Shown one piece after another: positions 39,859 to 47,982 of a stretch of DNA of 64,000 bases; the first letter of the stretch is position 1; each line of letters opens with the position of its first letter. Source of the stretch: Amycolatopsis marina (GTDB lineage: Bacteria > Actinomycetota > Actinomycetes > Mycobacteriales > Pseudonocardiaceae); assembly GCF_900111885.1 (NCBI RefSeq), contig NZ_FOKG01000015.1, positions 1 through 64,000 of the forward strand, given 5' to 3'. The position numbers and the translations under genes are program-made. The notes beneath the pieces are model-generated. The model made no database searches, was not told where the DNA came from, and was given only the letters and a program-made list of their open reading frames with translations.

Positions 39859-40698
39859 TCAACCGGCTCGAACGTTCCACGGATCGGTGCTCCGCGTGGA
39901 GATGTGGACCTCGACCGTACCCGCCGTGGCCGCGCCGATCACCGTCGAGGCTTGCCCGCACCAGGGCCATTCGCTGGCCCAGTGCGTGAGCCCGACCAGA
40001 GCGGGAACCCGGCCGACGGATTCGAGGTGCTCGCCCGCGGGGTGGTGGCGCAGGTCGGCGGTGACGTAGGCGTCGACACCGGCGGCGGTGGCCGCTCCGA
40101 GGTAGCTGTCCCCTGCCCCGCCCGAGACGGCAACAGTCCTTATCGGACGGTCGGGGTCGCCCGCGCCGAGCACCCCCGGCTCGGTCGTGGGCAGGGCCTG
40201 GGCGACCCGCTCCACGAACGCCCCGAACGGCTCCGGCTCCGGTAGCTCACCGATCCGGCCGATGCCGGTCGCGCCATGTTCGGTCGAGGTGTGCGGAGAC
40301 AACGGGGCGAGCACCCGCAGGCCGATCGCCTCGGCCAGCGCGTCGGACACGCCTGGGCTGGCCGAGTCCGCGTTGGTGTGCGCGCAGTACAGAGCGACGC
40401 CAGCACGAATCATCCGGTGGACGAGGCTGCCCTTCGTGCTGTCGGCGGCGACACCGTGCACACCACGCAGCAGCAGGGGGTGGTGCGCCACGATCAGCTG
40501 CGCGCCGAGTTCGATCGCCTCCTCCACCGTCTCCCGCACGACGTCGACGCACACCAGGACGCGCCGCACGGGCTCGGCGGGATCACCACAGACCAGGCCG
40601 ACCGCGTCCCAGGACTCGGCGAGTTCGGGCGGGTAGGCGGTCTCCAGCGCGGTGACGACATCGGACACGGTGGCGGCCCCGGGTGCTGACTCGGACAT
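39859..40698 (-). CDS. Nif3-like dinuclear metal-centre protein
   Basis: A 279-residue protein of the NIF3/YbgI family. The metal ligands lie in IVAHHPLLLRG (about 83-93), CAHTNADSASPG, and near the C-terminus in GLTHWASEW. It also has SWDAVGLVCGDP at the start. It is of the short class without the inserted PII-like domain. These proteins bind two metal ions and are annotated as GTP cyclohydrolase I type 2 homologues, but the reaction is unproven. M. tuberculosis Rv2230c is the likely orthologue. ATG start at 40698; the first gene of the three-gene operon. Confidence 0.9.
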   Translation of the reverse strand: MSESAPGAATVSDVVTALETAYPPELAESWDAVGLVCGDPAEPVRRVLVCVDVVRETVEEAIELGAQLIVAHHPLLLRGVHGVAADSTKGSLVHRMIRAGVALYCAHTNADSASPGVSDALAEAIGLRVLAPLSPHTSTEHGATGIGRIGELPEPEPFGAFVERVAQALPTTEPGVLGAGDPDRPIRTVAVSGGAGDSYLGAATAAGVDAYVTADLRHHPAGEHLESVGRVPALVGLTHWASEWPWCGQASTVIGAATAGTVEVHISTRSTDPWNVRAG

Positions 40699-40997
40699 GC
40701 CGCCGATCTTTTCATGCGCGGTCCGGCTGACGGCCCCGGCGCCGATCAGCGCCACCCCTCGCGTCTGTCGGCACGGAGATACTCGGCGGGATGTCCGGGG
40801 AGACTGTCAGAGACGTGGTCGACCGCGCGACCGAATGCGCAGGTTGACCATGGAGGCCCCGCCCTTCCCCAGGGCTGACTGTCCCTCCGTGTCTCATTCC
40901 GCTAGTTCGACCTGGCCGCCGACCTGTAGTGCCTTCAGGTCTCCCTCGAACGTCAGCCGTTCGGGCCCTGCGGGGCTTCCTGCACGCTCACCACCGT

Positions 40998-41366
40998 GTG
41001 CGGGGAGAGTTCGTCCTGCGGGGTCCGGAGGCCAACGACCGAAGGCCTCGGGTCGGTTTCGTCGTCATCTTCAACGACAGCACCGCCCCCATTCACCACG
41101 CGAGCATCAGCAACCTGCGAGGACCGATCGAGATTTCCTCTGACAGGCTCGACCCTCGGGACTACACCCACATCCCGAAGAACCAGGCCAAGACCTTCGA
41201 ATCCTCCGAGTTGCTCTCGGACAACCTGCGAGAGGCAATCCGGAAAGCACTCGATTCCAGTAGCTTCCAGGTCACGATCCGGTTCATGGATACCAACCAT
41301 CTCTGGTGGTCTCGGACGGGCCTGGGTGACCCAGTACGCACCGACGCACTGGGCAACCTCCTGTAG
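40998..41366 (+). CDS. Hypothetical protein, apparently only the C-terminal domain of a larger family
   Basis: The 122-residue frame (GTG at 40998) has a beta-rich segment GFVVIFNDSTAPIHHASISN, a central region DPRDYTHIPKNQAKTFE and a final strand pair FQVTIRFMDTNHLWWSRTG. This pattern is typical of the C-terminal domain of actinobacterial hypothetical proteins that normally carry one or two transmembrane helices first; that part is missing here. The frame opens further upstream to 40929 without becoming more protein-like. It may be a truncated gene. GC is lower than in the neighbours, which fits accessory DNA. Confidence 0.4.
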   Translation: MRGEFVLRGPEANDRRPRVGFVVIFNDSTAPIHHASISNLRGPIEISSDRLDPRDYTHIPKNQAKTFESSELLSDNLREAIRKALDSSSFQVTIRFMDTNHLWWSRTGLGDPVRTDALGNLL

Positions 41367-41372
41367 GCCGCG

Positions 41373-41672
41373 CTAGCGCGCGTCCTTGTCCGGCAGCCAG
41401 CGCCAGAACCTCCGACCTCCGCGTCCGATCCCCCGTGCCACCCACCTCACGGCCCACCAGGCCGACCGAGCGACCGGGGCGAAGCGGCTCGGCTTCGATT
41501 CTACGCGCCGCTCGGGTGACTTGAAGCCGCTGTAGGGCTCGACTCGGATCACCCGGTGTTGCGGAAAGGTCTGCGCTGCGTCACGTTCCGTGAGCGCCTC
41601 GATGATGTGATGCTGTGGCTCGTCGTCGTCCCACACCATGGGCTTGAGCACCACTCGCCACAGCCGATACAT
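41373..41672 (-). CDS. Small basic protein of the accessory island
   Basis: A 99-residue protein beginning MYRLWRVVLKPMVWDDDEP, with TERDAAQTFPQHRVIRVEPY in the middle and a basic aromatic tail (SAWWAVRWVARG, GGRRFWRWLPDKDAR). No family was recognised. A GGAAGG ribosome-binding site lies 6 nt before the ATG at 41672. It is the third gene of a minus-strand unit divergent from the XRE regulator, 38 nt after the 64-residue ORF. The basic tail could bind nucleic acid or membrane. Confidence 0.6.
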   Translation of the reverse strand: MYRLWRVVLKPMVWDDDEPQHHIIEALTERDAAQTFPQHRVIRVEPYSGFKSPERRVESKPSRFAPVARSAWWAVRWVARGIGRGGRRFWRWLPDKDAR

Positions 41673-41710
41673 GCTTGCCTTCCGTTGGTCTCGTCGGAGA
41701 CCGGATCTTC

Positions 41711-41905
41711 CTACATCTCCGAGTCGATGACTACGCGCCAGGTCCGCCGCCGGACAAGCGCGGCCAAGTCCTCCAGGATCCGGGCAAGCTCCTCGCCCTT
41801 CTCGGGGGTGACGCGCTCGGCCGGGAGGTCGTGGGCCACGTCGTCCAGCAGCCATTGGGTCTGCCGGATGAGCACGGCCAGGGTGGCGTCATCCGGCGCG
41901 GTCAC
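41711..41905 (-). CDS. Small helical protein of the accessory island
   Basis: A 64-residue acidic, helical protein (VTAPDDATLAVLIRQTQWLL at the start, LARILEDLAALVRRRT near the end). No family was recognised. The GTG at 41905 overlaps the stop of the upstream gene by 4 bp (GTGA), so the two are translated together. Small genes of this kind beside XRE regulators are frequent in Streptomyces and Pseudonocardiaceae chromosomes. A regulatory or antitoxin-like role is possible, but nothing in the sequence proves it. Confidence 0.55.
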   Translation of the reverse strand: MTAPDDATLAVLIRQTQWLLDDVAHDLPAERVTPEKGEELARILEDLAALVRRRTWRVVIDSEM

Positions 41906-42156
41906 CGCTTCCCCTCCGGCTGGTCCACGACGGCCCGCCCCAAGCCGCGGACAAGACGGGCCGCCGTGAGATCGGGGTGCAGCGCGCGGCAGGTGGGGCA
42001 CACGGGCGCGTCGGGAGCGCGGTCATAGACCGAGGGAGTGAGCAGCCAGCCGCACGCGGAGCGCGCATAGCTCCAGGCCCCGGACCGCTCCCACGCCAGC
42101 ACAGCGTGCCGCTGCTGACCGACGGTCGCCCACCGTGGACCTCTGGCGGTGCTCAC
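41902..42156 (-). CDS. Small cysteine/tryptophan-containing protein of the accessory island
   Basis: An 84-residue protein with the segment AWERSGAWSYARSACGWLLTP and then VCPTCRALHPDL, a CxxC pair with nearby His that could bind zinc. The GTG at 42156 has GGAG 5 nt upstream and homology-like sequence starts at VSTARGPRWATV. It is the first gene of the three-gene minus-strand unit divergent from the XRE regulator. Family not recognised. Confidence 0.55.
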   Translation of the reverse strand: MSTARGPRWATVGQQRHAVLAWERSGAWSYARSACGWLLTPSVYDRAPDAPVCPTCRALHPDLTAARLVRGLGRAVVDQPEGKR

Positions 42157-42352
42157 GCTGACTCCGCCGCTTCCGAGCACCCGGGACAGAAGATGCGTAC
42201 CCCTGAGCCGTCCGGGGGCCGAACAGGGCAGGCGCTGCCGTTGCGGCTGTTGCGACTGGTCACCCAGCAAGGCTGACCTGATTACGCTGCGCCGATAACG
42301 GCCGATCACCAGGGTGATTCCCGGGGGCGGACAGAGGGGCACAATTGGCGCC

Positions 42353-43612
42353 GTGAGGAGAACGGCCGCGAGCCGAAACGACCGCCTACGGGCCGCCCGC
42401 GAGGCGGCCCCCTCTCCGCGCGTCCGTGGCGCTGCGATGAGTCGCGCTGAGCTGGCCGACGCCGTGAATGCCTGGCTTGTCGCTCACACCGACAGGCACG
42501 CCGTGGTGGACGAGCACTACGTGGCCCGCTTGGAGCGCGGCAAGATCCGCTGGCCCAACGCCGACTACCGGTCAGCGTTCGCGGCCGTCTTTAACAGCCC
42601 TGAGTCGGAGCTGGGATTCCAGCCCTCCTCCGCGAACCGCCGCCCAGTCAGAACCCCAGCGGCGCAACTCAAAGGTGAGCCCGTAACCCGCGATGTATGT
42701 GAATGGGCTCTCCACGACGCCCTGGGAACGCCGGTCGGTTCGGACTTCGTGAACTCCCTCCGGGAGACCGTGGATCGGATTGTCGCGTTGAACAACACCG
42801 TCGGCGGGCCGGAGATCGCTCGGCTGACCGTGGCCGAGTTCCGGGCCGCGCAAGGCACCCTCGCCAGTGGTCGCTACCGGACGAGTGTGGAACGGGATCT
42901 GGAGGCGGCCACCGCTGAACTGGGCGAGTTGGCGGGGTGGTTGCTCTACGACGCCGAACTCCAAGACGAGGCTCGGCAGGTCAACCTGGATGCGCTGGCG
43001 CTGGCCCGTACGTCCGGGGACCTGCCCATGGAGTGGTTCCTGCTCACCAACCTGGCGATGTGCGCAGTGCACACTGGCCGCCCCTACGAGGCACTACGCA
43101 TCACCAGCCACATGCAAGAGCGAGACAACCTCCCGGGTCGAGTGGCGGCATTGGTCAGCCTGCGCCGAGCTCGCGCCCTGGCTGCACTGGGCGACGACGC
43201 GGAGCAGCGCGCGGAGTTCGGCCGGGCGCGATCCCTGCTGGACAACAGTGTCACCAGCCGGGATCCGGCATGGACGTGGTGGATGCTCCCGACAGAAATG
43301 ACCTGGCACGAGGGAATGGCCCACGCCGCCCTGGGCGACTGGTCCCGGTCACTGCCAGAGCTGGCCGACGCGGTGGAGAGCTATACCCACGACCGGCGCG
43401 GTCAGAACGGGTGCAGGGCGCTGCTGCTGGAGGGAGCGGTGCGTGCCGGGGCCTGGGCGGAGGCCGAGCACGTTGCACACGAGGTCGTCTTGCACCTGAA
43501 CCAGACGACCTCGGGCCGGGCACGGCACAGCCTGCGGCGAACAGCGGCGCTTATGGACCGGTCCGGGGCACGGCAGGGCCTGCGGGACACGCTCCGCGCG
43601 GCTGGAGTGTAG
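42353..43612 (+). CDS. XRE-family regulator with TPR-like C-terminal region
   Basis: A 419-residue regulator. The N-terminal helix-turn-helix is at about residues 10-75 (MSRAELADAVNAWLVAHTDR, DEHYVARLERGKIRWPNADY). A long helical region of TPR type follows, with repeated motifs such as NLDALALARTSGDLPMEW, ALRITSHMQERDNLPGR and ARALAALGDDAEQRAEF. This architecture is frequent in actinobacterial regulators of small neighbouring genes. The GTG at 42353 has only an ACAATT-like -10 about 10 nt upstream and no ribosome-binding site, so the message may be leaderless. It is divergent from three small overlapping genes, its likely targets. Confidence 0.83.
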   Translation: MRRTAASRNDRLRAAREAAPSPRVRGAAMSRAELADAVNAWLVAHTDRHAVVDEHYVARLERGKIRWPNADYRSAFAAVFNSPESELGFQPSSANRRPVRTPAAQLKGEPVTRDVCEWALHDALGTPVGSDFVNSLRETVDRIVALNNTVGGPEIARLTVAEFRAAQGTLASGRYRTSVERDLEAATAELGELAGWLLYDAELQDEARQVNLDALALARTSGDLPMEWFLLTNLAMCAVHTGRPYEALRITSHMQERDNLPGRVAALVSLRRARALAALGDDAEQRAEFGRARSLLDNSVTSRDPAWTWWMLPTEMTWHEGMAHAALGDWSRSLPELADAVESYTHDRRGQNGCRALLLEGAVRAGAWAEAEHVAHEVVLHLNQTTSGRARHSLRRTAALMDRSGARQGLRDTLRAAGV

Positions 43613-43747
43613 ACGGCTACTTCCAGTCGACGCGGATGGCGCGAGGGGTGAAGCCCTTTGTTGTCGCCGTGGTCCCGTCCAGGCGGCAGGATCGTCACCA
43701 CCATGACCCGCGAGGACGATACCCGTTGCGGCGGGGACACTGGCGGT

Positions 43748-44242
43748 GTGAACAACGACGACGCCCCATCCGGGAACAAGCGCATGCACATCTGTTTCGT
43801 CTGTTCCGGCAACATCTGCCGCTCCCCGATGGCCGCCCTCGTCCTCGAACGACACCTGCGCGAGGCAGGGCTGAGCGACGACGTGCGGATCAGCAGCGCG
43901 GGCATCGGGCCCTGGCATGTCGGCGAGCCAGCCGACGCCAGGGCCGTGACAACCCTGCGCAGGCACGGCTACCGGGTGGAGCACGTCGCCGCGCAGGTCG
44001 GCGAGGAGCACCTTGCGGCCGACCTGCTGCTCGTCGCCGACACCGGTCACCTCGACGACCTGCGGGAACTGGTCGACGACCCCGACCGGATCCGGCTGCT
44101 GCGCTCGTTCGACCCGACCGCTCCCGACGACGCGGAGGTACCCGATCCGTACTACGGCGGGTCCGACGGTTTCGACATCGTGCTGGGCATGATCGAACGG
44201 AGCATGCCCGGCCTGCTCGACTGGATCCGCGCGAACCGATGA
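43748..44242 (+). CDS. ptpA: Low-molecular-weight protein-tyrosine phosphatase
   Basis: A 164-residue phosphatase. The P-loop CFVCSGNICRSP (Cys-nucleophile, Arg, Ser) lies near the start and the general-acid segment VPDPYYGG near the C-terminus, with SSAGIGPWHVG between. Length agrees with mycobacterial PtpA (Rv2234). The GTG at 43748 is chosen; an internal ATG at 43784 begins right before the P-loop strand. Its TGA overlaps the start of the fructosamine-kinase relative by 4 bp (ATGA). In several bacteria such a pair is thought to repair glycated proteins, the phosphatase supplying or removing phosphate from ribulosamines. Confidence 0.88.
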   Translation: MNNDDAPSGNKRMHICFVCSGNICRSPMAALVLERHLREAGLSDDVRISSAGIGPWHVGEPADARAVTTLRRHGYRVEHVAAQVGEEHLAADLLLVADTGHLDDLRELVDDPDRIRLLRSFDPTAPDDAEVPDPYYGGSDGFDIVLGMIERSMPGLLDWIRANR

Positions 44243-45108
44243 GCGCGCGGGCAGCCGCCGAACGGCTCACCGCGGAACGAGTCGCGAACATCCGCCAACT
44301 GGGCGGCTCGCTCTTCGAGGTCGCCCTGCAAGACGGACGCACTGCCGTCGCCAAACGGGGATCGCGGCCCAACGACGTCGTGGCCGAAGCCGCCGGGCTG
44401 CGCTGGCTCGGCGAGAGCGGCGACGTGCCGATCCCCGCCGTCCTCGGCGCCGACGACGAGTGGCTCGTCAGCGAGTACGTACGGCCGGGACCCGCGACCG
44501 TTCGGGCCGCCGAGGCGTTCGGCCGCGGTCTGGCCAGACTGCATCTGCGCGGCGCCCCCGCGTACGGCTCTCCCCCACCCGGCGGCCCTGCCGACGCCTC
44601 GATGGGACTGACGCCGATGCGCAACGAGCCCTGCCCGGACTGGCCGACGTTCTTCGGCGCGCACCGGATCGCCCCCTATGTCCGGATGGCCGCCGACCAG
44701 GGCCGCTACTCCGCCCGGCAGATCGCGGTGTTCGACGAGGTCCGGGACCGGCTGCCCGAACTCGCCGGGCCGCCGGAACCACCCGCTCGCCTGCACGGCG
44801 ACACCTGGAGCGGCAACATCCACTGGGGCCACGACGGGCAGGTCTGGCTGATCGATCCCGCCGCGCACGGCGGGCACCGGGAGACCGACCTCGCCGTGCT
44901 CGCCGTGTTCGGCCTGCCCCACCTGGAACGGGTACTCGGCGCGTACGCGGAGGAGGCCGAGGCGGCGGGCGCTCCCCTGGCCCCCGGCTGGCGCGACCGA
45001 ACCGAGCTGCATCAGCTCCACTTCCTGCTGGTGCACGCCGTGCTCTTCGGCGGGGGATACGCAGGACAGGCACTCGCGGCGGCGCAGAAAACGCTCCGCG
45101 CGGGTTAG
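44239..45108 (+). CDS. Fructosamine/ribulosamine 3-kinase family protein
   Basis: A 289-residue kinase with the aminoglycoside-phosphotransferase-like fold. The nucleotide loop region LGGSLFEVALQDGRTAVAKR supplies the invariant Lys, and the catalytic loop is RLHGDTWSGNIHWG with DPAAHGGHRETDLA after it (metal-binding Asp). FPALGG-type variations at the start and SMGLTPMRNEPCPDWPTFF identify the FN3K family. Members phosphorylate sugars bound to protein lysines so that they detach. The start overlaps ptpA by 4 bp, so the two enzymes are coordinated. Confidence 0.88.
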   Translation: MSARAAAERLTAERVANIRQLGGSLFEVALQDGRTAVAKRGSRPNDVVAEAAGLRWLGESGDVPIPAVLGADDEWLVSEYVRPGPATVRAAEAFGRGLARLHLRGAPAYGSPPPGGPADASMGLTPMRNEPCPDWPTFFGAHRIAPYVRMAADQGRYSARQIAVFDEVRDRLPELAGPPEPPARLHGDTWSGNIHWGHDGQVWLIDPAAHGGHRETDLAVLAVFGLPHLERVLGAYAEEAEAAGAPLAPGWRDRTELHQLHFLLVHAVLFGGGYAGQALAAAQKTLRAG

Positions 45109-45157
45109 AGCCCCGCCCGACGGCGCGCGCGACACGGGGACCGCTTACCGTTGAAGG

Positions 45158-46018
45158 GTGCGGTTGAAGTTCCTGCTCAAGCCAGGCTGGCTGGCGTTGA
45201 CGCTGGTGGTGTTCACGTTCGCCATCGCGTGCTACACGCTGCTTGCTCCGTGGCAGTTCAACAGGCACGAGGAACGTCAGGCACAGAACGCCGCGCTGCA
45301 GGAGTCCTTCACCTCCGAGCCACAGCCGCTGGCCGAGGTGCTCCCGCCCGGAACCGCGCCGGACCGGACCACCGAGTGGCGCCGGGTCGCGGTGACCGGA
45401 ACCTATCTGTCCGAGCACGAGGTCATCGCCCGCCTGCGCACGGTGCTGGGCGAGCCCGCGTACGAGGTGCTCGCACCGCTGCGCACGACGGACGGACAGA
45501 TCGTGCTGATCGACCGTGGCTACCTGAAGCCGGATCAGCAGATTCGGGTGCCGGAATATCAGGCGCCACCGGAGACGCGGGTCGAACTCGTCGGCCGGAT
45601 CAGGGTGGACGAGACCGATCCGCAGGCGCGGCCCGCGTTCGCGAACGACTCCACCGGCGGCAAGCTGCACAGCTACAGCGTCGACTCGAAGGTGGTCGCG
45701 GCGGCGACCGGGCTGGACATCCGCCCCGGCTACCTGCAACTGGACTCGGGTCAGCCCGGAGCCCTCGGCACGCTGCCGCTACCGCAGGTCGAAGCAGGCC
45801 CCTTCCTCTCCTATGCGCTGCAGTGGATCGCCTTCGGCACCATGGTCCTGTTGGGCTGGCTGTACTTCACCGTGCGCGAGTTGAAGCCAGGTGGCGCGCT
45901 GGCCGAGCAGCAGCCACGGCCCCAGCGCCGCAAGTCGGTCGCGCAGATGGTCGCCGAGGACGAGGAGACCGAGTCGTCCTCGGACCGCGGGCCGCGGAAC
46001 GAGGCTTCGGTCTCCTGA
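45158..46018 (+). CDS. SURF1-family protein (cytochrome oxidase assembly)
   Basis: A 286-residue membrane protein with two helices: one at the N-terminus (GWLALTLVVFTFAIACYTLLAPWQF, about 10-33) and one near the C-terminus (ALQWIAFGTMVLLGWLYFTV, about 222-241), enclosing a large extracytoplasmic domain with TTEWRRVAVTGTY, APLRTTDGQIVLIDRGYL and a proline-rich strand. The tail is hydrophilic (acidic, then QRRKSVAQMV). SURF1 proteins help insert heme a into cytochrome aa3 oxidase. M. tuberculosis Rv2235 is the likely orthologue, next to ptpA and cobD in the same order. GTG start at 45158. Confidence 0.9.
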   Translation: MRLKFLLKPGWLALTLVVFTFAIACYTLLAPWQFNRHEERQAQNAALQESFTSEPQPLAEVLPPGTAPDRTTEWRRVAVTGTYLSEHEVIARLRTVLGEPAYEVLAPLRTTDGQIVLIDRGYLKPDQQIRVPEYQAPPETRVELVGRIRVDETDPQARPAFANDSTGGKLHSYSVDSKVVAAATGLDIRPGYLQLDSGQPGALGTLPLPQVEAGPFLSYALQWIAFGTMVLLGWLYFTVRELKPGGALAEQQPRPQRRKSVAQMVAEDEETESSSDRGPRNEASVS

Positions 46019-46098
46019 CCGTGCACCGAAGGCAATCAGGTGTGCACAAACCGCACACGCATGCGCGTGGAAGGCACACGCGGTGTCGGCCCTGGTGT

Positions 46099-47052
46099 TC
46101 AGGCCCTGCGGCGACGGCGCAGGCCCACCAGGAGCGCCAGCACCGCGGAGCTGAGCCCGGCCAGCCAGCCGACGACCCTGGACAGCTCCACCGCCCTGGT
46201 GACGTGCCCGGTGTCGGGGTTGCGGCCGTCGCCGAGCACCGGAAGTTCCTCCTGCCCGTGCGCGTACACCGTGCGACCACCGAGGCGGACCTCGAGGGCG
46301 CCGGCGAACGCCGCCTCCACCCTGCCCTCGTTGGGGCTGGGATGCGCCAGTGTGTCCCGGCGCCAGGCACGCCAGGCGCCGGACGCGGAACCGCCGACGA
46401 CCGGCGCGGCGGCCACGGTCATCGCGGCCGCCGCCCGCGTGGGCAGCAGGTTCACGAACTCGTCCAGCCGGGCCGCGCACCAGCCGAATCGGCGGTACTT
46501 CGGCACCCGCCTGCCCGCGTTGCGGGCCAGAATCGTCACCGCGCGGGAACCGAGCAGACCCGGTGCACCCGCGACCGCGCCCCAGAACAGCGGTGCCACC
46601 ACCACGTCGGACGTGTGCTCGGCGACGGTCTCCACCGAAGCACGGGAAAGGCCGATCACCTCGAGTCCGGCGGTCTGGCGCTGGTCGAGACCACCCAAGG
46701 TTCGCCGGGCGGCTTCGAGGTCGCCGGTCTCGAGTGCGCGAGCGAGTTCCGTACCGTTCGCGGCCAGCCGTGCGCCGCCGAGGACCGCCCAGGTGACGAC
46801 GGCGGTACCAGCGGCCTGCAGGACCGGGCCGCGACGGCCGAAGCGCTCGGTGGCGACACCGGCGAGCACGGCCGCCCCGGCGAGACCGGTGGTGTGCAGG
46901 GCGCCGGGCAGTGGGTGGTCGGCGTAGACACGGGACTCCACGCACCGGGACAGCTCCCCGAAGCGCACCGAGGGATTGGCCCGCCGGGGATCACCGATCG
47001 CGCCGTCGGCGAGTACACCCAGCAGCAGTCCGATCGCTCGCGCCGCGCTCAC
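46099..47052 (-). CDS. cobD: Adenosylcobinamide-phosphate synthase
   Basis: A 317-residue integral membrane protein of the CbiB/CobD family that attaches aminopropanol phosphate to cobyric acid. Diagnostic motifs are GDPRRANPSVRFGELSRCVE near the start, SVETVAEHTSDVVVAPLFWGAVAG in the middle, and SPNEGRVEAAFAGAL, the typical loop before the C-terminal helices. The C-terminus ends in a basic RRRRR-type tail. The GTG at 47052 is chosen; GGGGA stands about 9 nt upstream. It converges with the SURF1 gene. Orthologue of Rv2236c. Confidence 0.92.
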   Translation of the reverse strand: MSAARAIGLLLGVLADGAIGDPRRANPSVRFGELSRCVESRVYADHPLPGALHTTGLAGAAVLAGVATERFGRRGPVLQAAGTAVVTWAVLGGARLAANGTELARALETGDLEAARRTLGGLDQRQTAGLEVIGLSRASVETVAEHTSDVVVAPLFWGAVAGAPGLLGSRAVTILARNAGRRVPKYRRFGWCAARLDEFVNLLPTRAAAAMTVAAAPVVGGSASGAWRAWRRDTLAHPSPNEGRVEAAFAGALEVRLGGRTVYAHGQEELPVLGDGRNPDTGHVTRAVELSRVVGWLAGLSSAVLALLVGLRRRRRA

Positions 47053-47152
47053 CCGTGAATCCCCGCTCGCCGTGTCCGGCCGCCGTACGCGGCCGCCTCC
47101 CAGTACCCGCCGACCGTACCGAACGTGTGAACGGCGCAGGGGCACAACCCTC

Positions 47153-47845
47153 TTACTCGATCAGCTCGAACATCTCCTCGCGGGCCTGCACCACGATGTC
47201 GCGCATGGCCCGCTCGGCGCGGTCCGGCTGCCCCGCCACGATGGCGACCGCCACTTCGACGTGCAGCCTGACCGCCTCCGGCTGCGGTCGCTGGGGCATC
47301 AGGCCGTGCCCGGTCCTGCCCGTGAGCACCTCGGCGACGACCTCGGAGAGCTGACCGAACATCGGATTGCCGGAGGCGGTGAGCACGAGATGATGAAAGG
47401 CGATGTCGTGCTCGAGGAAGGCCTGCAGATCGGCGTCCTGCGCCGTGCTCGCCAGCTGGTCGGCCAGCGCGCGCAGCCTGCCGCGCTCGTCCGGGCCTGC
47501 CCGCAGCGCGGCATACCGGGCGGCGCTGGGTTCCACCGCGGCGCGCAGTTCGGTCAGGGTGCGCAGGGCGGAAGTTCGCCCTTCCCCGTCGAGTCGCCAG
47601 CGGATGAGCCTCGGGTCGTAGTGATTCCACTCGGCCGGGTCGCGGACGGTGACACCGACGCGCCGCTTGCTGGTGGTCAGGCGCATGGCCTCGAGCGTGC
47701 GGACCACCTCACGGGCGACGGTGCGCGACACCCCGAACCGGCCCTGCAGCTGCTCGACCCGCAACACCGTGCCCGAGCGCAGCGTGCCGCAGGCGATCTC
47801 GGTGCCCAGTTCGTCCAGCATCCGCGCATGCCGTGCGTCGGCCAC
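47153..47845 (-). CDS. GntR-family regulator (FadR/FCD class), probable gluconate repressor
   Basis: A 230-residue regulator: a winged helix-turn-helix at about 10-75 (LDELGTEIACGTLRSGTVLR, FGVSRTVAREVVRTLEAMRL) and a helical FCD domain with HDIAFHHLVLTASGNPMFGQL and HVEVAVAIVAGQPDRAERAM carrying histidines. The gene is divergent from gntK and the intergenic region holds two ATTAAGTAC sites, so it probably represses gluconate use and is released by gluconate or 6-phosphogluconate. GTG start at 47845, with GGAAGGGG 6 nt upstream. Confidence 0.87.
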   Translation of the reverse strand: MADARHARMLDELGTEIACGTLRSGTVLRVEQLQGRFGVSRTVAREVVRTLEAMRLTTSKRRVGVTVRDPAEWNHYDPRLIRWRLDGEGRTSALRTLTELRAAVEPSAARYAALRAGPDERGRLRALADQLASTAQDADLQAFLEHDIAFHHLVLTASGNPMFGQLSEVVAEVLTGRTGHGLMPQRPQPEAVRLHVEVAVAIVAGQPDRAERAMRDIVVQAREEMFELIE

Positions 47846-47909
47846 GGGTACCCCTTCCGCTACCGGGACGCCAACGCCCCCCGGCCGAGGAGGCTACACC
47901 GCCGCTCGT

Positions 47910-47957
47910 ATTAAGTACGATTTAAAGCTGCCTGAATACGCTTCCTTGATTAAGTAC
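47910..47957. promoter_or_regulatory. Paired operator-like sites in the gntR-gntK intergenic region
   Basis: The 9-mer ATTAAGTAC occurs twice in direct orientation, at 47910-47918 and 47949-47957, 39 bp apart. The AT-rich context contrasts with the region. The first copy continues into a TTTAA. Spacing close to whole helical turns suggests cooperative binding, most simply by the adjacent GntR-type repressor between the divergent promoters. Confidence 0.55.
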
Positions 47958-47982
47958 TACTTTTGGGGTTGACTCTGCTGCC

